The notes under the pieces were generated by a model. That model did not search any database. It was not told the origin of the DNA and saw only the letters and a list, made by a program, of their open reading frames with translations. The translations under genes were made by a program, and so were the position numbers. A DNA stretch of 64,000 nucleotides from Rhodobacteraceae bacterium NBU2976 (GTDB taxonomy: Bacteria; Pseudomonadota; Alphaproteobacteria; Rhodobacterales; Rhodobacteraceae), in NCBI GenBank assembly GCA_023630215.1, contig JALPRQ010000001.1:1054001-1118000 (forward strand), read 5' to 3'. Of the stretch, positions 34,295 through 42,014 are shown piece after piece; the stretch's first letter is position 1, and every line of letters begins with the position of its first letter.

Positions 34295-34495
34295 TCACGG
34301 TTTGGTCTGTGCAGCTTTCTTCTGCAGATCGATCCAGCTATCGAGGTCCGATCTCTTGAAGCGCCATGCGCCGGCCACCTTGAACCCCGGCAGGTCGCCA
34401 CGCTTGGCGAGCCGGTAGACCGTCTTCTCGTCGACGTTCAGGTAGCCAGCCACATCCCGGACGGTCATGGCCTGGTCCGGCGAATCCGCCATCAT
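34295..34495 (-). CDS. Excisionase-type helix-turn-helix protein heading the operon
   Basis: A 66-residue winged-HTH protein of the MerR/excisionase-like helix_turn_helix_17 kind: MTVRDVAGYLNVDEKTVYRL, KRGDLPGFKVAGAWRF and KRSDLDSWID. Such small genes often begin type I restriction operons and may control them. Start taken at the first of two adjacent ATGs (34495). Two near-identical 10-base repeats lie 18-57 bases upstream. Confidence 0.85.
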   Translation of the reverse strand: MMADSPDQAMTVRDVAGYLNVDEKTVYRLAKRGDLPGFKVAGAWRFKRSDLDSWIDLQKKAAQTKP

Positions 34496-34512
34496 CGAGC
34501 CCTCGCTGTTTT

Positions 34513-34552
34513 CTAGACCATAGCAGGGGAAACCAGGGCAAACTAGTCCATA
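34513..34552 (-). promoter_or_regulatory. Two direct repeats upstream of the restriction operon
   Basis: On the plus strand CTAGACCATA (34513-34522) and CTAGTCCATA (34543-34552), nine of ten bases the same and exactly 30 bases apart, about three helical turns on the same face. They sit directly before the HTH gene and may be its operator. Confidence 0.45.
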
Positions 34553-34744
34553 CTGGGCAAGGGCAGGTGAAGGCATCCCTGACGGCTATGTTCGGGGACT
34601 AAAAGTAGTGGCCCATAGCGGCCGGACCTCGGCTGGGGCATCAGCGCGGCAGCATGAGCGAAGAGCAGAGCAAAGCCGATCTGCGCGCCAGTTCGCTCAG
34701 ACACCAACCGAATGCGAAGCGCTCCGCCGAGCGAGTTTGTGGAA

Positions 34745-34763
34745 GAGTCCTCTCCCTCCGCCA
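34745..34763 (+). repeat. Possible tRNA-Ser 3'-end remnant (att scar)
   Basis: GAGTCCTCTCCCTCCGCCA reads like the T-arm/acceptor end of a serine tRNA with encoded CCA, but no tRNA body precedes it. It differs from the end of the tRNA-Ser(UGA) at the left border; only the last nine bases (CCTCCGCCA) are shared. It could be the attachment scar of an element that used another tRNA-Ser. Confidence 0.35.
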
Positions 34764-34789
34764 GATAACAGTTTTGCTAGATTTGAATG

Positions 34790-34812
34790 GGTCGCTTTAG
34801 GCGGCCTTTTTC
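34790..34812 (+). terminator. Terminator after the tRNA-like scar
   Basis: GGTCGC, loop TTTAG, GCGGCC (one G-T pair), then TTTTTC. A short rho-independent terminator placed as expected behind a tRNA gene. Confidence 0.6.
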
Positions 34813-34964
34813 TTGGATTTTTTATGGTGTGGCTAGAAGACTGCAGGGAAGTTGCGGGTTAAGAACTGTGCCTCCGGGAATGTACGCGTCGAAGTTCTTT
34901 CCTTTCCGATCTAACAAAATTAGGATACTCGATAACCTGAAGCGAGAAAGCTGGCATCCCGAGT

Positions 34965-35290
34965 ATGCGTGCAGTTGTAAATTTAAATAAGTCCAATTTC
35001 TTGCGGCAATGTGTTTCCATCGATCTAGAGGTTGATCCAGCGAAGGCGCGAATATTTGCCTTTGCCGCTGTTACATATGAACCCAACGCGCCGAGCCTGA
35101 AAGTTAATGCGGACATTTCCGCCGGGTTGCAGAGTCTGAATTCGTTCTGCCACGGTTTCGATCACGTCATCGGTCACAATATACTACGCCATGATCTTCC
35201 TCATCTGGCTGCCGCCTCGCCGAATTTTGTTGCGCTGGCAGATGCCTCTATCGATACTCTTTGGCTTAATCCTCTGGCTTTTCCACGAGA
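34965..35290 (+). pseudogene. 5' fragment of a DEDD-exonuclease/helicase-type protein
   Basis: About 108 codons of a 3'-5' exonuclease-like domain: CVSIDLEVDPAKARIFAF carries the first acidic pair (DxE), and VIGHNILRHDLPHLAAASPN the second motif. It ends in SIDTLWLNPLAFPRD. In the family I recall, a large RecQ-like helicase/exonuclease, the protein continues far beyond this NPLAFP segment. Here similarity stops at about 35283-35290, where a different gene fragment on the other strand begins. The remaining frame runs only to a stop at 35319. The family name is from memory and should be checked. Confidence 0.55.
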
Positions 35291-35352
35291 TCAATCGCAG
35301 ACCACAATCGCGCCAGCGTAGAGCGGATTTCGTGCGAGATATCGTGAAACAA
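35269..35352 (-). pseudogene. Histidine kinase H-box fragment
   Basis: A 28-codon antisense stretch reads FHDISHEIRSTLARLWSAI and then DLVEK before a stop; the leading part is the phospho-acceptor helix of a sensor histidine kinase (usually DISHELRSPLARL). Stop codons flank it closely on both sides, and nothing else of the kinase is nearby. It is wedged between the exonuclease fragment and the RND fragment. Confidence 0.6.
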
Positions 35353-35392
35353 CTATTGTCGCCCAGCGGTCAGTTCATGAAGGCGCGCGGCG

Positions 35393-35788
35393 TTGAGCCT
35401 GCCGTCATTCTTGGGGATCATCGCGTTGATGGGGGTGGTCATCAACGACAGCCTGGTTCTGATCACCACCTTGAACCGTTTGGTCGAAGAGGATGGGATC
35501 TCTGCCAAAGAGGCTATCAAGTTGGCTGGAATGAGAAGATTCAGAGCTGTGCTGTTGACCTCGTTGACCACATTTATGGGACTTGTTCCCCTTTTGATGG
35601 AAACAAGTGTGCAGGCAGCGTTCATCGTACCCATGGCGATTTCGCTAGGTTTTGGCATTCTATTCGCAACAGTCTTCACGTTGTTGCTCGTACCACTGCT
35701 TGTCAGTGTTTCCGAAGACGCTAGTCGAGGTTTAAAATGGATGTACAATCTGGTTTTTAGACGTAATGAAGTCGCAATATCGGAATAA
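35393..35788 (+). pseudogene. 3' fragment of an RND efflux pump
   Basis: The last ~130 residues of an AcrB/MexF-like inner-membrane pump: [20 protein letters not shown], then [20 protein letters not shown] and [19 protein letters not shown] are the conserved final helices. The other ~900 residues are absent and the frame is closed just upstream, so this is a stub. A TTG precedes the conserved part, but no start is credible. Confidence 0.8.
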
Positions 35789-36268
35789 TTAAATATGCGA
35801 CGAAAGCATTCATATTTTCATCAAGGACGCATCAGAGGATACCATCCTCTCGCCATATGAAAACACCATAAGACGATTATGGGAAGCCCATTGGTCTGTG
35901 TGAAGGCAAGGCTCCTTTCCGATCACCCCGCGGCGAAATTTCAGACACGCGAAAGTTGGATATTGTTAGCGATGCAAGAAAGACAAGTTTTTTGTCGTTT
36001 GTTGGAATGGGGTTTATCGAATTCGAACAAACATACGGTTCATGTGGCAAAGTAAACTTTTCACCTTCTGAACTGAAATAAATCCGATTTTGGTTGGTCG
36101 GCAATCTCATCCACTTACGTTTGTTTCGCCAACAATTCCAATTTCTGTGTTGGCATTAACCCTTTCTTGGACAGATTTTCGCGCAATTTAAAATTTTCTG
36201 ATGTCCCCATCGAACGAAATGTTCGATCAATAAACTGATACCAGTGGCACTTTCACAGGCGTTTGAAA
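35789..36268. other. AT-rich gene-free stretch
   Basis: About 480 bases with no convincing gene on either strand. It is visibly more AT-rich than its surroundings. One inverted repeat, ATCGAAC-GAAAT-GTTCGAT (36209-36227), lies 41 bases past the rpiR-type gene stop and may be a 3' hairpin, though it has no T run. Confidence 0.6.
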
Positions 36269-37084
36269 TTATGGTTGTCCAACCAAAACCAGCAGTGCCT
36301 GAATCAATCCCATTGGTCCTGATACTGGTTGCATCGGTGCTTTGGTGTCGGCATCAACATACAACGTGACTAGCGCATTCTTTGCAAGCGGGCTGTCGGG
36401 CGCGTCGGTGATCGCAACAATTTTTTTTCCCGAAACATTCGCATCCATAACGGCATTGATGACTGGTGTTGAATAGGGGGGGAAAGCAATAGCGACTAAA
36501 ACATCTGCAGAGCTGATTGTGCTGATTTGAGGTCCAGCCATGCCACCAGCAAAATCCAGCAGGCTGCTCGGCTTCTCGGTGCGCAGCAGGCCATAAACAA
36601 GATAATCGGCGACGGGACGCGAGCGACGCAGTCCCGCGACATAAATATGTGATGCCTCGCGCATCATTCCGACGACTTTTGAAATATCTCCTGTATTCGG
36701 GTTTTTGCGAAGTTTTGTGAGGGCCGCGATGTTTGCCTCCACGACGTTACCCAGAACATCCTCGACTTCTTGAGTGCCGGCTAAGGTTTCAGACAGGACC
36801 TTTTCACGTGTCGTCGGTTCTCCTTCGATCAGACGTTGTCTGAATATGTTTTGCAGGTCCGTAAATCCCGAATATCCGAATTCCTTCGAAAACCTGATGA
36901 GCGTGGATGGCTGAACGTCAAGCGACTCGGCGATTTTGGAGGTTGTGCTAAGGGCAAACGTGTTCGGTTCTTCTAGCGAAGCACGTGCAATGCGTTGCAA
37001 ATGTGGGCTTAGATCCTGAAACCTATCGCGAATGACCTGCCGAAGCGCATCGAATGTTTTTGGGGCAACCCGTTCTATAGTCAC
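36269..37084 (-). CDS. RpiR-family transcriptional regulator
   Basis: A 271-residue regulator. Residues 1-85 form the RpiR helix-turn-helix (STTSKIAESLDVQPSTLIRF followed by KEFGYSGFTDLQNIF). Residues 120-260 are a SIS sugar-isomerase-type domain that binds phosphosugars or sugar acids (ASHIYVAGLRRSRPVADYL, then SADVLVAIAFPPYSTPVINA). It is divergent from the catabolic operon that begins at 37261 and is its likely regulator. AATGAA half-sites lie between the two genes. The ligand is probably a pathway intermediate. Confidence 0.92.
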   Translation of the reverse strand: MTIERVAPKTFDALRQVIRDRFQDLSPHLQRIARASLEEPNTFALSTTSKIAESLDVQPSTLIRFSKEFGYSGFTDLQNIFRQRLIEGEPTTREKVLSETLAGTQEVEDVLGNVVEANIAALTKLRKNPNTGDISKVVGMMREASHIYVAGLRRSRPVADYLVYGLLRTEKPSSLLDFAGGMAGPQISTISSADVLVAIAFPPYSTPVINAVMDANVSGKKIVAITDAPDSPLAKNALVTLYVDADTKAPMQPVSGPMGLIQALLVLVGQP

Positions 37085-37131
37085 AGTAATTTCTCCATTT
37101 TGCGACGATACAGGAGCGCCTTATCGTGCGC

Positions 37132-37159
37132 AATGAAATATTCATTGACAAGGAATGAA
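37132..37159. promoter_or_regulatory. Candidate RpiR operator
   Basis: AATGAA-ATA-TTCATT (37132-37146) is a perfect inverted repeat, and a third AATGAA follows at 37154-37159, 22 bases (two turns) from the first. The cluster is in the divergent gap 48 bases from the regulator start, suited to controlling both directions. Confidence 0.5.
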
Positions 37160-37260
37160 TATTTTTTCTATTTTGTTGAACACTATGTCAATCGCCCGAA
37201 AAGCGGCGAGAAATCAAAGCGCTTCTGTGGCGCGTTTGGATGAATTTCAGGGAGGAAACG

Positions 37261-38550
37261 ATGTCCATTAACAAGATAAATCGTCGCACATTGCTGACGA
37301 CGGGAGCTGCGGCCGGGGGAGTGACCACATTTTTTGGTCCATGGAAATATAACCGTGTTTTGGCGGCCGGGCACACTAAGCCGATCAAGATTGGACTGAC
37401 GTCTGACGCGAGTGGGCAGTATGCCAATTCCGGTGCAAGTGACCGTCGCGGGATGTTGATGGCGATTGCAGAATATAACGAAAAAGGTGGCGTTCTTGGC
37501 CGCATGATCGAGACTACGCACATCGACACCGAAACCACGCCAGCGACCGGTAGCCGCGTTGCAGAGCGTATGATTTCGCGCGAGGAAGTCGGCTTTATGA
37601 TCGGTGCTGTCAGCTCTGGTGTTGCGAATGCGATCAGTCAGGTTGCCCAGAAATATGGTGTGATTTACCTCAACACTAACTCGTCCTCGCCAACCGAAAG
37701 TGGTGAAAACTGCCACCGTGTGAAATTTGTTTGGGATGGCAACGGTAGCAACTTTGCACAGGCCGCCGTTAAAAATGCGATCACGGCGTATGGTGATAAA
37801 TGGATGTTGCTGACCAACGATTACGGGTGGGGTCATGATACGGCTGCTGCGACACGGAAGCTTCTGGATCAGTATGGCGGCACTGTTGTAGACGAAATTC
37901 TGGTGCCTCAGGGTACACGCGATTTCTCCTCGGCCTTGTTGCAAATCCAGCAGGCCGGGCCGGACGTTGTTGCCGCCGCCGTTGGGGGTGACGATCAGAA
38001 ATCCATGCGCCAGCAGGTAGCACAACTTGGCATGGGATCAAGCCCTGCCTGGATCAACAACCAGCAGGATTGGCCAGATGTCTATGGCCTTCCCATCGAA
38101 AATCTGTTCGGTGTATTCGGAACAACCTGGTATTACAAACTGGACTTGCCAGGGGTTGCAGACTTCGTTGCCAAATATCAGGCGATGTATCCCGATACGA
38201 GCATGCGCGTCCCCGGCAACGTGTTCTACAATGGTTATATGGCCACCAAGAACCTGCTGGCCGCGATCGAACGTGCAGGCACCACAAACAACATTGCCGT
38301 GATCAAAGAGCTTGAAGGTCACGTAATGTCCGCCGAGGACCGTATGCAGCACCACGATGCCTATATCGATCCGGTGACGCATCAGGTCCAGCAGACGATC
38401 TATCTGGCCACCGCCAATAGTGCACCGACGGAAACAGATGATTTGTTCGAAATCGTGTCGAACACCTCGCCTGACGAAGTACAGGATATGGGTGCGCAGG
38501 CCAGCTGTAATCTGGAAAGCTACGACGATACGCCAACTTTCGACGCCTAA
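37261..38550 (+). CDS. Liv-type ABC transporter substrate-binding protein (Tat signal)
   Basis: A 429-residue periplasmic binding protein of the Peripla_BP_6 (branched-chain amino acid/amide) class. The N-terminus NRRTLLTTGAAAGG is a twin-arginine signal, so it is exported folded. The mature part begins KPIKIGLTSDASGQYANSGA, with the usual DRRGMLMAIAEYNEKGGVLG helix. AGGGAGG precedes the ATG at 37261. Proteins of this class carry amino acids, amides, aromatic acids and other small acids. Here the neighbours suggest a sugar-acid-like compound. A strong hairpin follows the stop. Confidence 0.92.
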   Translation: MSINKINRRTLLTTGAAAGGVTTFFGPWKYNRVLAAGHTKPIKIGLTSDASGQYANSGASDRRGMLMAIAEYNEKGGVLGRMIETTHIDTETTPATGSRVAERMISREEVGFMIGAVSSGVANAISQVAQKYGVIYLNTNSSSPTESGENCHRVKFVWDGNGSNFAQAAVKNAITAYGDKWMLLTNDYGWGHDTAAATRKLLDQYGGTVVDEILVPQGTRDFSSALLQIQQAGPDVVAAAVGGDDQKSMRQQVAQLGMGSSPAWINNQQDWPDVYGLPIENLFGVFGTTWYYKLDLPGVADFVAKYQAMYPDTSMRVPGNVFYNGYMATKNLLAAIERAGTTNNIAVIKELEGHVMSAEDRMQHHDAYIDPVTHQVQQTIYLATANSAPTETDDLFEIVSNTSPDEVQDMGAQASCNLESYDDTPTFDA

Positions 38551-38572
38551 ACGCTGGTCTCGAAAATCTTGC

Positions 38573-38602
38573 GGTCGGCTAACCACCTTTGGTTGGCCGA
38601 CC
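38573..38602 (+). promoter_or_regulatory. Intercistronic hairpin after the binding-protein gene
   Basis: GGTCGGCTAACCA, loop CCTT, TGGTTGGCCGACC: a 13-base stem with one G-T pair, 23 bases past the stop. It has no T run, so mRNA protection of the binding-protein message is more likely than full termination. Confidence 0.75.
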
Positions 38603-38633
38603 GAATTATCCTTCACATTGAGTATCACGGTCG

Positions 38634-39554
38634 ATGACACAACTCGTACCCCATATTTTTAACGGGCTGACGCTCGGTCTTCTGTTTGCGCTGATCGCGT
38701 TGGGTTTTATGCTCATCGTTGGCGTGATGGAGGTTATCAACCTTGCGCATGGTTCGTTATTCGCGCTTGGTGCTTATTTTGCGCTAACGATCATCGGCGT
38801 GGACCCCATTGCGGACACGGGGCTCGGTCAGTGGTGGTTAAGTTTACCACTAGTGTCGCGTTATGTAGTGGCGTTGTTTGTCGCGCCGGTCGTGACGGGA
38901 TTGATTGGCATGTTACTGGAACTGTGCCTGCGCCGCACCTATGGCAGGGCACCCCTTTATGGCCTGCTGCTGACTTTCGGGGCGGGTATCGTCATCGAAG
39001 AAACCATTCGGCTGACATGGGGCACGGGCGAGCAAAACCTAACGATCCCCGATGCCATTAATGGTGCGACGTTTTTTATCGGCAGTATCTTTTCAAAATA
39101 TAAGTTTTTTGCAGCGGGGTTCTCCATCCTCGCGATCATTGGCGTCTGGCTGTTTCTGGAAAAAACACCCTATGGCGCGATTATCAAGGCTGGTGCACAC
39201 GATAGCGAAATGGTGCGCGCGCTGGGATATGACCTCAGCAAATTGCGCCTGCTTGTTTTCGGTTTTGGCGCGTCACTGGCGGGGCTGGCGGGGATCGTCA
39301 TGGTGCCGATCTGGGGGCTGCGTCCGCATGTTGGCATTGACGTTGTGATCCCTGCATTCCTGATCATTGCGCTTGGTGGCGTTGGATCGTTCGGCGGAGC
39401 GGTGATTGCGGCCATCCTTGTGGGATTAACAGTCGGGATCACGGGGGCCTATGCCTCCGCATGGTCAATGATGTCGATGTATATTCTGTTGATCATTGTT
39501 CTGGGCTTCAGGTCCCGTGGTCTGTTTGGCCGCGCCTCGGCGTTGGAGAACTGA
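38634..39554 (+). CDS. Liv-type ABC permease (LivH-like)
   Basis: A 306-residue membrane subunit. LTLGLLFALIALGFMLIVGV and VINLAHGSLFALGAYFA are the family's opening helices, and the VIPAFLIIALGGVGSFGGAV coupling region is near residue 240. It pairs with the next gene to form the channel. The frame overlaps nothing upstream; the stop is two bases before the next ATG. Confidence 0.93.
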   Translation: MTQLVPHIFNGLTLGLLFALIALGFMLIVGVMEVINLAHGSLFALGAYFALTIIGVDPIADTGLGQWWLSLPLVSRYVVALFVAPVVTGLIGMLLELCLRRTYGRAPLYGLLLTFGAGIVIEETIRLTWGTGEQNLTIPDAINGATFFIGSIFSKYKFFAAGFSILAIIGVWLFLEKTPYGAIIKAGAHDSEMVRALGYDLSKLRLLVFGFGASLAGLAGIVMVPIWGLRPHVGIDVVIPAFLIIALGGVGSFGGAVIAAILVGLTVGITGAYASAWSMMSMYILLIIVLGFRSRGLFGRASALEN

Positions 39555-39556
39555 TC

Positions 39557-40573
39557 ATGATGACGCTTTCAAATATTTCCGCACGTTCGAACCAGTGGAT
39601 CACGCCGAACATTGCGATCATGGCCGTTTTTCTGTTCACCGCGCCGTTCTGGCTGACGGCGGTTGGGCTCTATGACTATATCGGGTTGGAGATCGTGATC
39701 TGGCTGATCTATGCGATGGGGTTCAACCTGCTGTTTGGCTACACCGGATTGCACAGCTTTGGTCATGGCGCCTATCTGGGGGTAGGGGCCTATGCGTTCG
39801 GGCTGTTCCAGCACGAAGTCGCGGTGAGCCTATGGGGTGGTCTGTTTGCTGCCGTTGCAGCGGCGGGGATTGCAGGGTTGTTCGTAGGCCTGTTCCTGTC
39901 GCATCGTCGCGGGCTGTATTACGCCCTGCTGACGATTGCGTTCGGGCAGATTTTCTGGTTCTCAGCCATCAAGCTACGTGGGATCACGGGGGGAGAAGAC
40001 GGGTTGCTGAATATCCCGCGGCCCGAGCTGAACCTGTTGGTGACCTCGATCGACCTCAACAACAATGTCGCGCTTTATTATTTCGCAGCGATTATCCTGT
40101 TTATCCTTATCCTGTTTCTCTGGCGTTTGGTGCATTCGCCGTTTGGGCGCATTCTTCAAGCCATCCGACAAAACGAGATGCGGGCAAGTTTTGCAGGGTA
40201 CGAGGTCTGGCGATTCAAGCTGGCGGCCTTCACCATTTCGGCGATGTTTGCGGGCATGGCGGGCGGTTTATTTTCGATGGCGCAACAAAGCGCCTATCCA
40301 GATGTCATGGCCGTCCATCAATCCGGACTGATCGTGATGATGGTCCTGATCGGTGGTGGCTTGGTCAGCTTTTGGGGGCCGGTATTCGGGGTTATCCTGT
40401 ATTACGTCGCCCGCGATATACTTGGCGGAATAACTGAAGCGTGGTTGTTGTGGTACGGACTGATGTTCGTGTTGATGGTGATGTTCCGTCCCGAAGGGAT
40501 TGCCGGGGTCATCCATACGCTGAACCAGCGGTTTTCTAAAAGACCTGCAACACAGAAAGCGCAGGTGACCTGA
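39557..40573 (+). CDS. Liv-type ABC permease (LivM-like)
   Basis: A 338-residue second permease. I use the ATG at 39557, directly after the LivH-like stop. Conserved segments include GFNLLFGYTGLHSFGHGAYL and the loop PFGRILQAIRQNEMRASFAG, then LIGGGLVSFWGPVFG near the end. About nine helices. The stop and the next start share a base (TGATG), showing coupled translation with the ATPase. Confidence 0.93.
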   Translation: MMTLSNISARSNQWITPNIAIMAVFLFTAPFWLTAVGLYDYIGLEIVIWLIYAMGFNLLFGYTGLHSFGHGAYLGVGAYAFGLFQHEVAVSLWGGLFAAVAAAGIAGLFVGLFLSHRRGLYYALLTIAFGQIFWFSAIKLRGITGGEDGLLNIPRPELNLLVTSIDLNNNVALYYFAAIILFILILFLWRLVHSPFGRILQAIRQNEMRASFAGYEVWRFKLAAFTISAMFAGMAGGLFSMAQQSAYPDVMAVHQSGLIVMMVLIGGGLVSFWGPVFGVILYYVARDILGGITEAWLLWYGLMFVLMVMFRPEGIAGVIHTLNQRFSKRPATQKAQVT

Positions 40574-41316
40574 TGGCCTTTTTCGAAGCACGAAATATTC
40601 ACAAGCGGTTCGGGTCATCCGTTGTTCTGGAAAAAATCGATCTGGATTTTGAACAGGGCCAGATCAGCGGCATTATGGGGCCGAATGGTGCGGGAAAAAC
40701 GACATGTTTTAACGTCCTGACCGGTCGCTATGCCCCCAATCGCGGCACCATGACGTTTGAGGGGCGCGATATCACCGGACTGTCGCCGCAGCGTATCGCC
40801 CGGATGGGGATTTCACGCAGCTTTCAGATCATGAATCTGTTTGACGACAGCGCTGTCATTGAAAACATCATGATCGCACTTCCGGAATTTCGGGATATGC
40901 GATCAAATATGATCCGCCCGGTATTTAGGGACAAGATGCTGGAAGCCGAAGCGATGGAAATTCTGTCGCAGGTCGGTCTGCAGGATGTGGCGTGGGAGCC
41001 GTCAAAGTCATTGTCATATGGCCAGCGACGGGCGTTGGAAATTGGCGTGGCGCTTGCCGCAAAACCGCGCATCGTGTTTCTGGACGAACCGACCCAAGGC
41101 TTGGGAGCAGAGGCCACGCGCCAGCTATCCACGCTTATCAAGCAATTGCGCGAACGCTACACGATAGTGTTGATCGAACATGATATGCGGTTTCTGTTCG
41201 AGCTGGCCGACAAAATCTCGGTCATCCATTGGGGGCAGGTTATCGCCGAGGGGACACCGTCAGAGCTACAATCAAACAGTTGGGTACAACGCTCGGCCTT
41301 GGGGGAAATTGCCTGA
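40573..41316 (+). CDS. Liv-type ABC ATPase (LivG-like)
   Basis: A 247-residue ATPase. Walker A GPNGAGKTTC, Q-loop SRSFQIMNLFD, signature LSYGQRRALEIGVAL, Walker B IVFLDEPTQGLG and the H-loop LIEHDMRF are all present. It shares a base with the preceding stop and with the next start. Confidence 0.93.
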   Translation: MAFFEARNIHKRFGSSVVLEKIDLDFEQGQISGIMGPNGAGKTTCFNVLTGRYAPNRGTMTFEGRDITGLSPQRIARMGISRSFQIMNLFDDSAVIENIMIALPEFRDMRSNMIRPVFRDKMLEAEAMEILSQVGLQDVAWEPSKSLSYGQRRALEIGVALAAKPRIVFLDEPTQGLGAEATRQLSTLIKQLRERYTIVLIEHDMRFLFELADKISVIHWGQVIAEGTPSELQSNSWVQRSALGEIA

Positions 41317-42011
41317 TGCTAGAGATAAAGGACATTGAGGTTTTCTATGGCGAAACGCAGGCTGTTTTTGGTGCGTCGCTGACTGTGAATCCCGGCGAAA
41401 TTGTTGCGTTACTGGGGCCGAACGGGGCAGGTAAGACAACGACGATCCGGTCCATCATGGGCTTGACGCCCGCGCGGACTGGTTCGATTGCGTTTGACGA
41501 CGCAGATATCACCCATATGGCGACCCACAAGATCGCGCGCAAAGGTATCGGCTGGGTGCCAGATGATCGCCGGATATTCCCGACGTTGACGGTGGCGCGC
41601 AACCTGTCGATTGCCAAAAAGAAAACGCGCTATCGTCAGTGGGATACAGAGGAAATGTTCGGCATTTTTTCGGCGTTGGAATATCTGATGGGGCGCGATT
41701 GCGAGAACCTGTCGGGCGGTGAAATGCAGATGGTTGCGATTTCGCGCGCGCTGCTGGGATCGCCCGGATTGGTTTTGTTCGATGAACCGAGTCAGGGTCT
41801 TGCGCCAAAGATCGTGCAGGACGTGATGAAGACGATCACGCGGTTAAAATCCGAAGGGATTTCAGCGCTGGTGGTCGAACAAAACGCCATTGCTGCGCTG
41901 GAGGTCTCGGACCGCGCCTATGTCATGGATCGCGGCATGATCATCCACGAAGGCAGTGCAAAGGATCTTTTGGAAGATGCCGCGCTTCGCCGTCGGCTGA
42001 TCGGGATGTAA
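41316..42011 (+). CDS. Liv-type ABC ATPase (LivF-like)
   Basis: A 231-residue ATPase. The ATG at 41316 (MLEIKDIEVFYGETQAVFG) is the standard start. Walker A GPNGAGKTTT, Q-loop WVPDDRRIFP, signature LSGGEMQMVAISRAL, Walker B LVLFDEPSQGLA. The GWVPDDRRIFPTLTV stretch is typical of LivF. It overlaps the LivG-like stop by one base. Confidence 0.93.
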   Translation: MLEIKDIEVFYGETQAVFGASLTVNPGEIVALLGPNGAGKTTTIRSIMGLTPARTGSIAFDDADITHMATHKIARKGIGWVPDDRRIFPTLTVARNLSIAKKKTRYRQWDTEEMFGIFSALEYLMGRDCENLSGGEMQMVAISRALLGSPGLVLFDEPSQGLAPKIVQDVMKTITRLKSEGISALVVEQNAIAALEVSDRAYVMDRGMIIHEGSAKDLLEDAALRRRLIGM

Positions 42012-42014
42012 GCG

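Larger units (their letters stand above)
21756..34764. mobile_element. Genomic island next to tRNA-Ser: prophage remnant plus defence operon
   Basis: From the tRNA-Ser 3' end to about 34764 the content switches to phage and defence genes, and from about 22.7 kb the sequence looks more GC-rich with a different codon style (many GCC, GTC, CTC, CGC). It holds a broken ATPase, a lysis cassette and a type I restriction operon with accessory genes. No integrase or transposase was found inside the window. The right edge is set by a 19-base stretch that looks like a serine tRNA 3' end (34745-34763) followed by a terminator. The first 300 bases after the tRNA (21756-22057) hold no gene that I can support. 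Borders are inferred. Confidence 0.6.

Noticed and set aside
34608-34862. A short plus-strand frame downstream of the restriction operon
   Set aside because: It spans the tRNA-like scar and the terminator and has no protein-like pattern.
35877-36110. A 77-codon minus-strand frame in the AT-rich gap
   Set aside because: No ribosome site, no recognisable pattern and an unusual composition; likely random.
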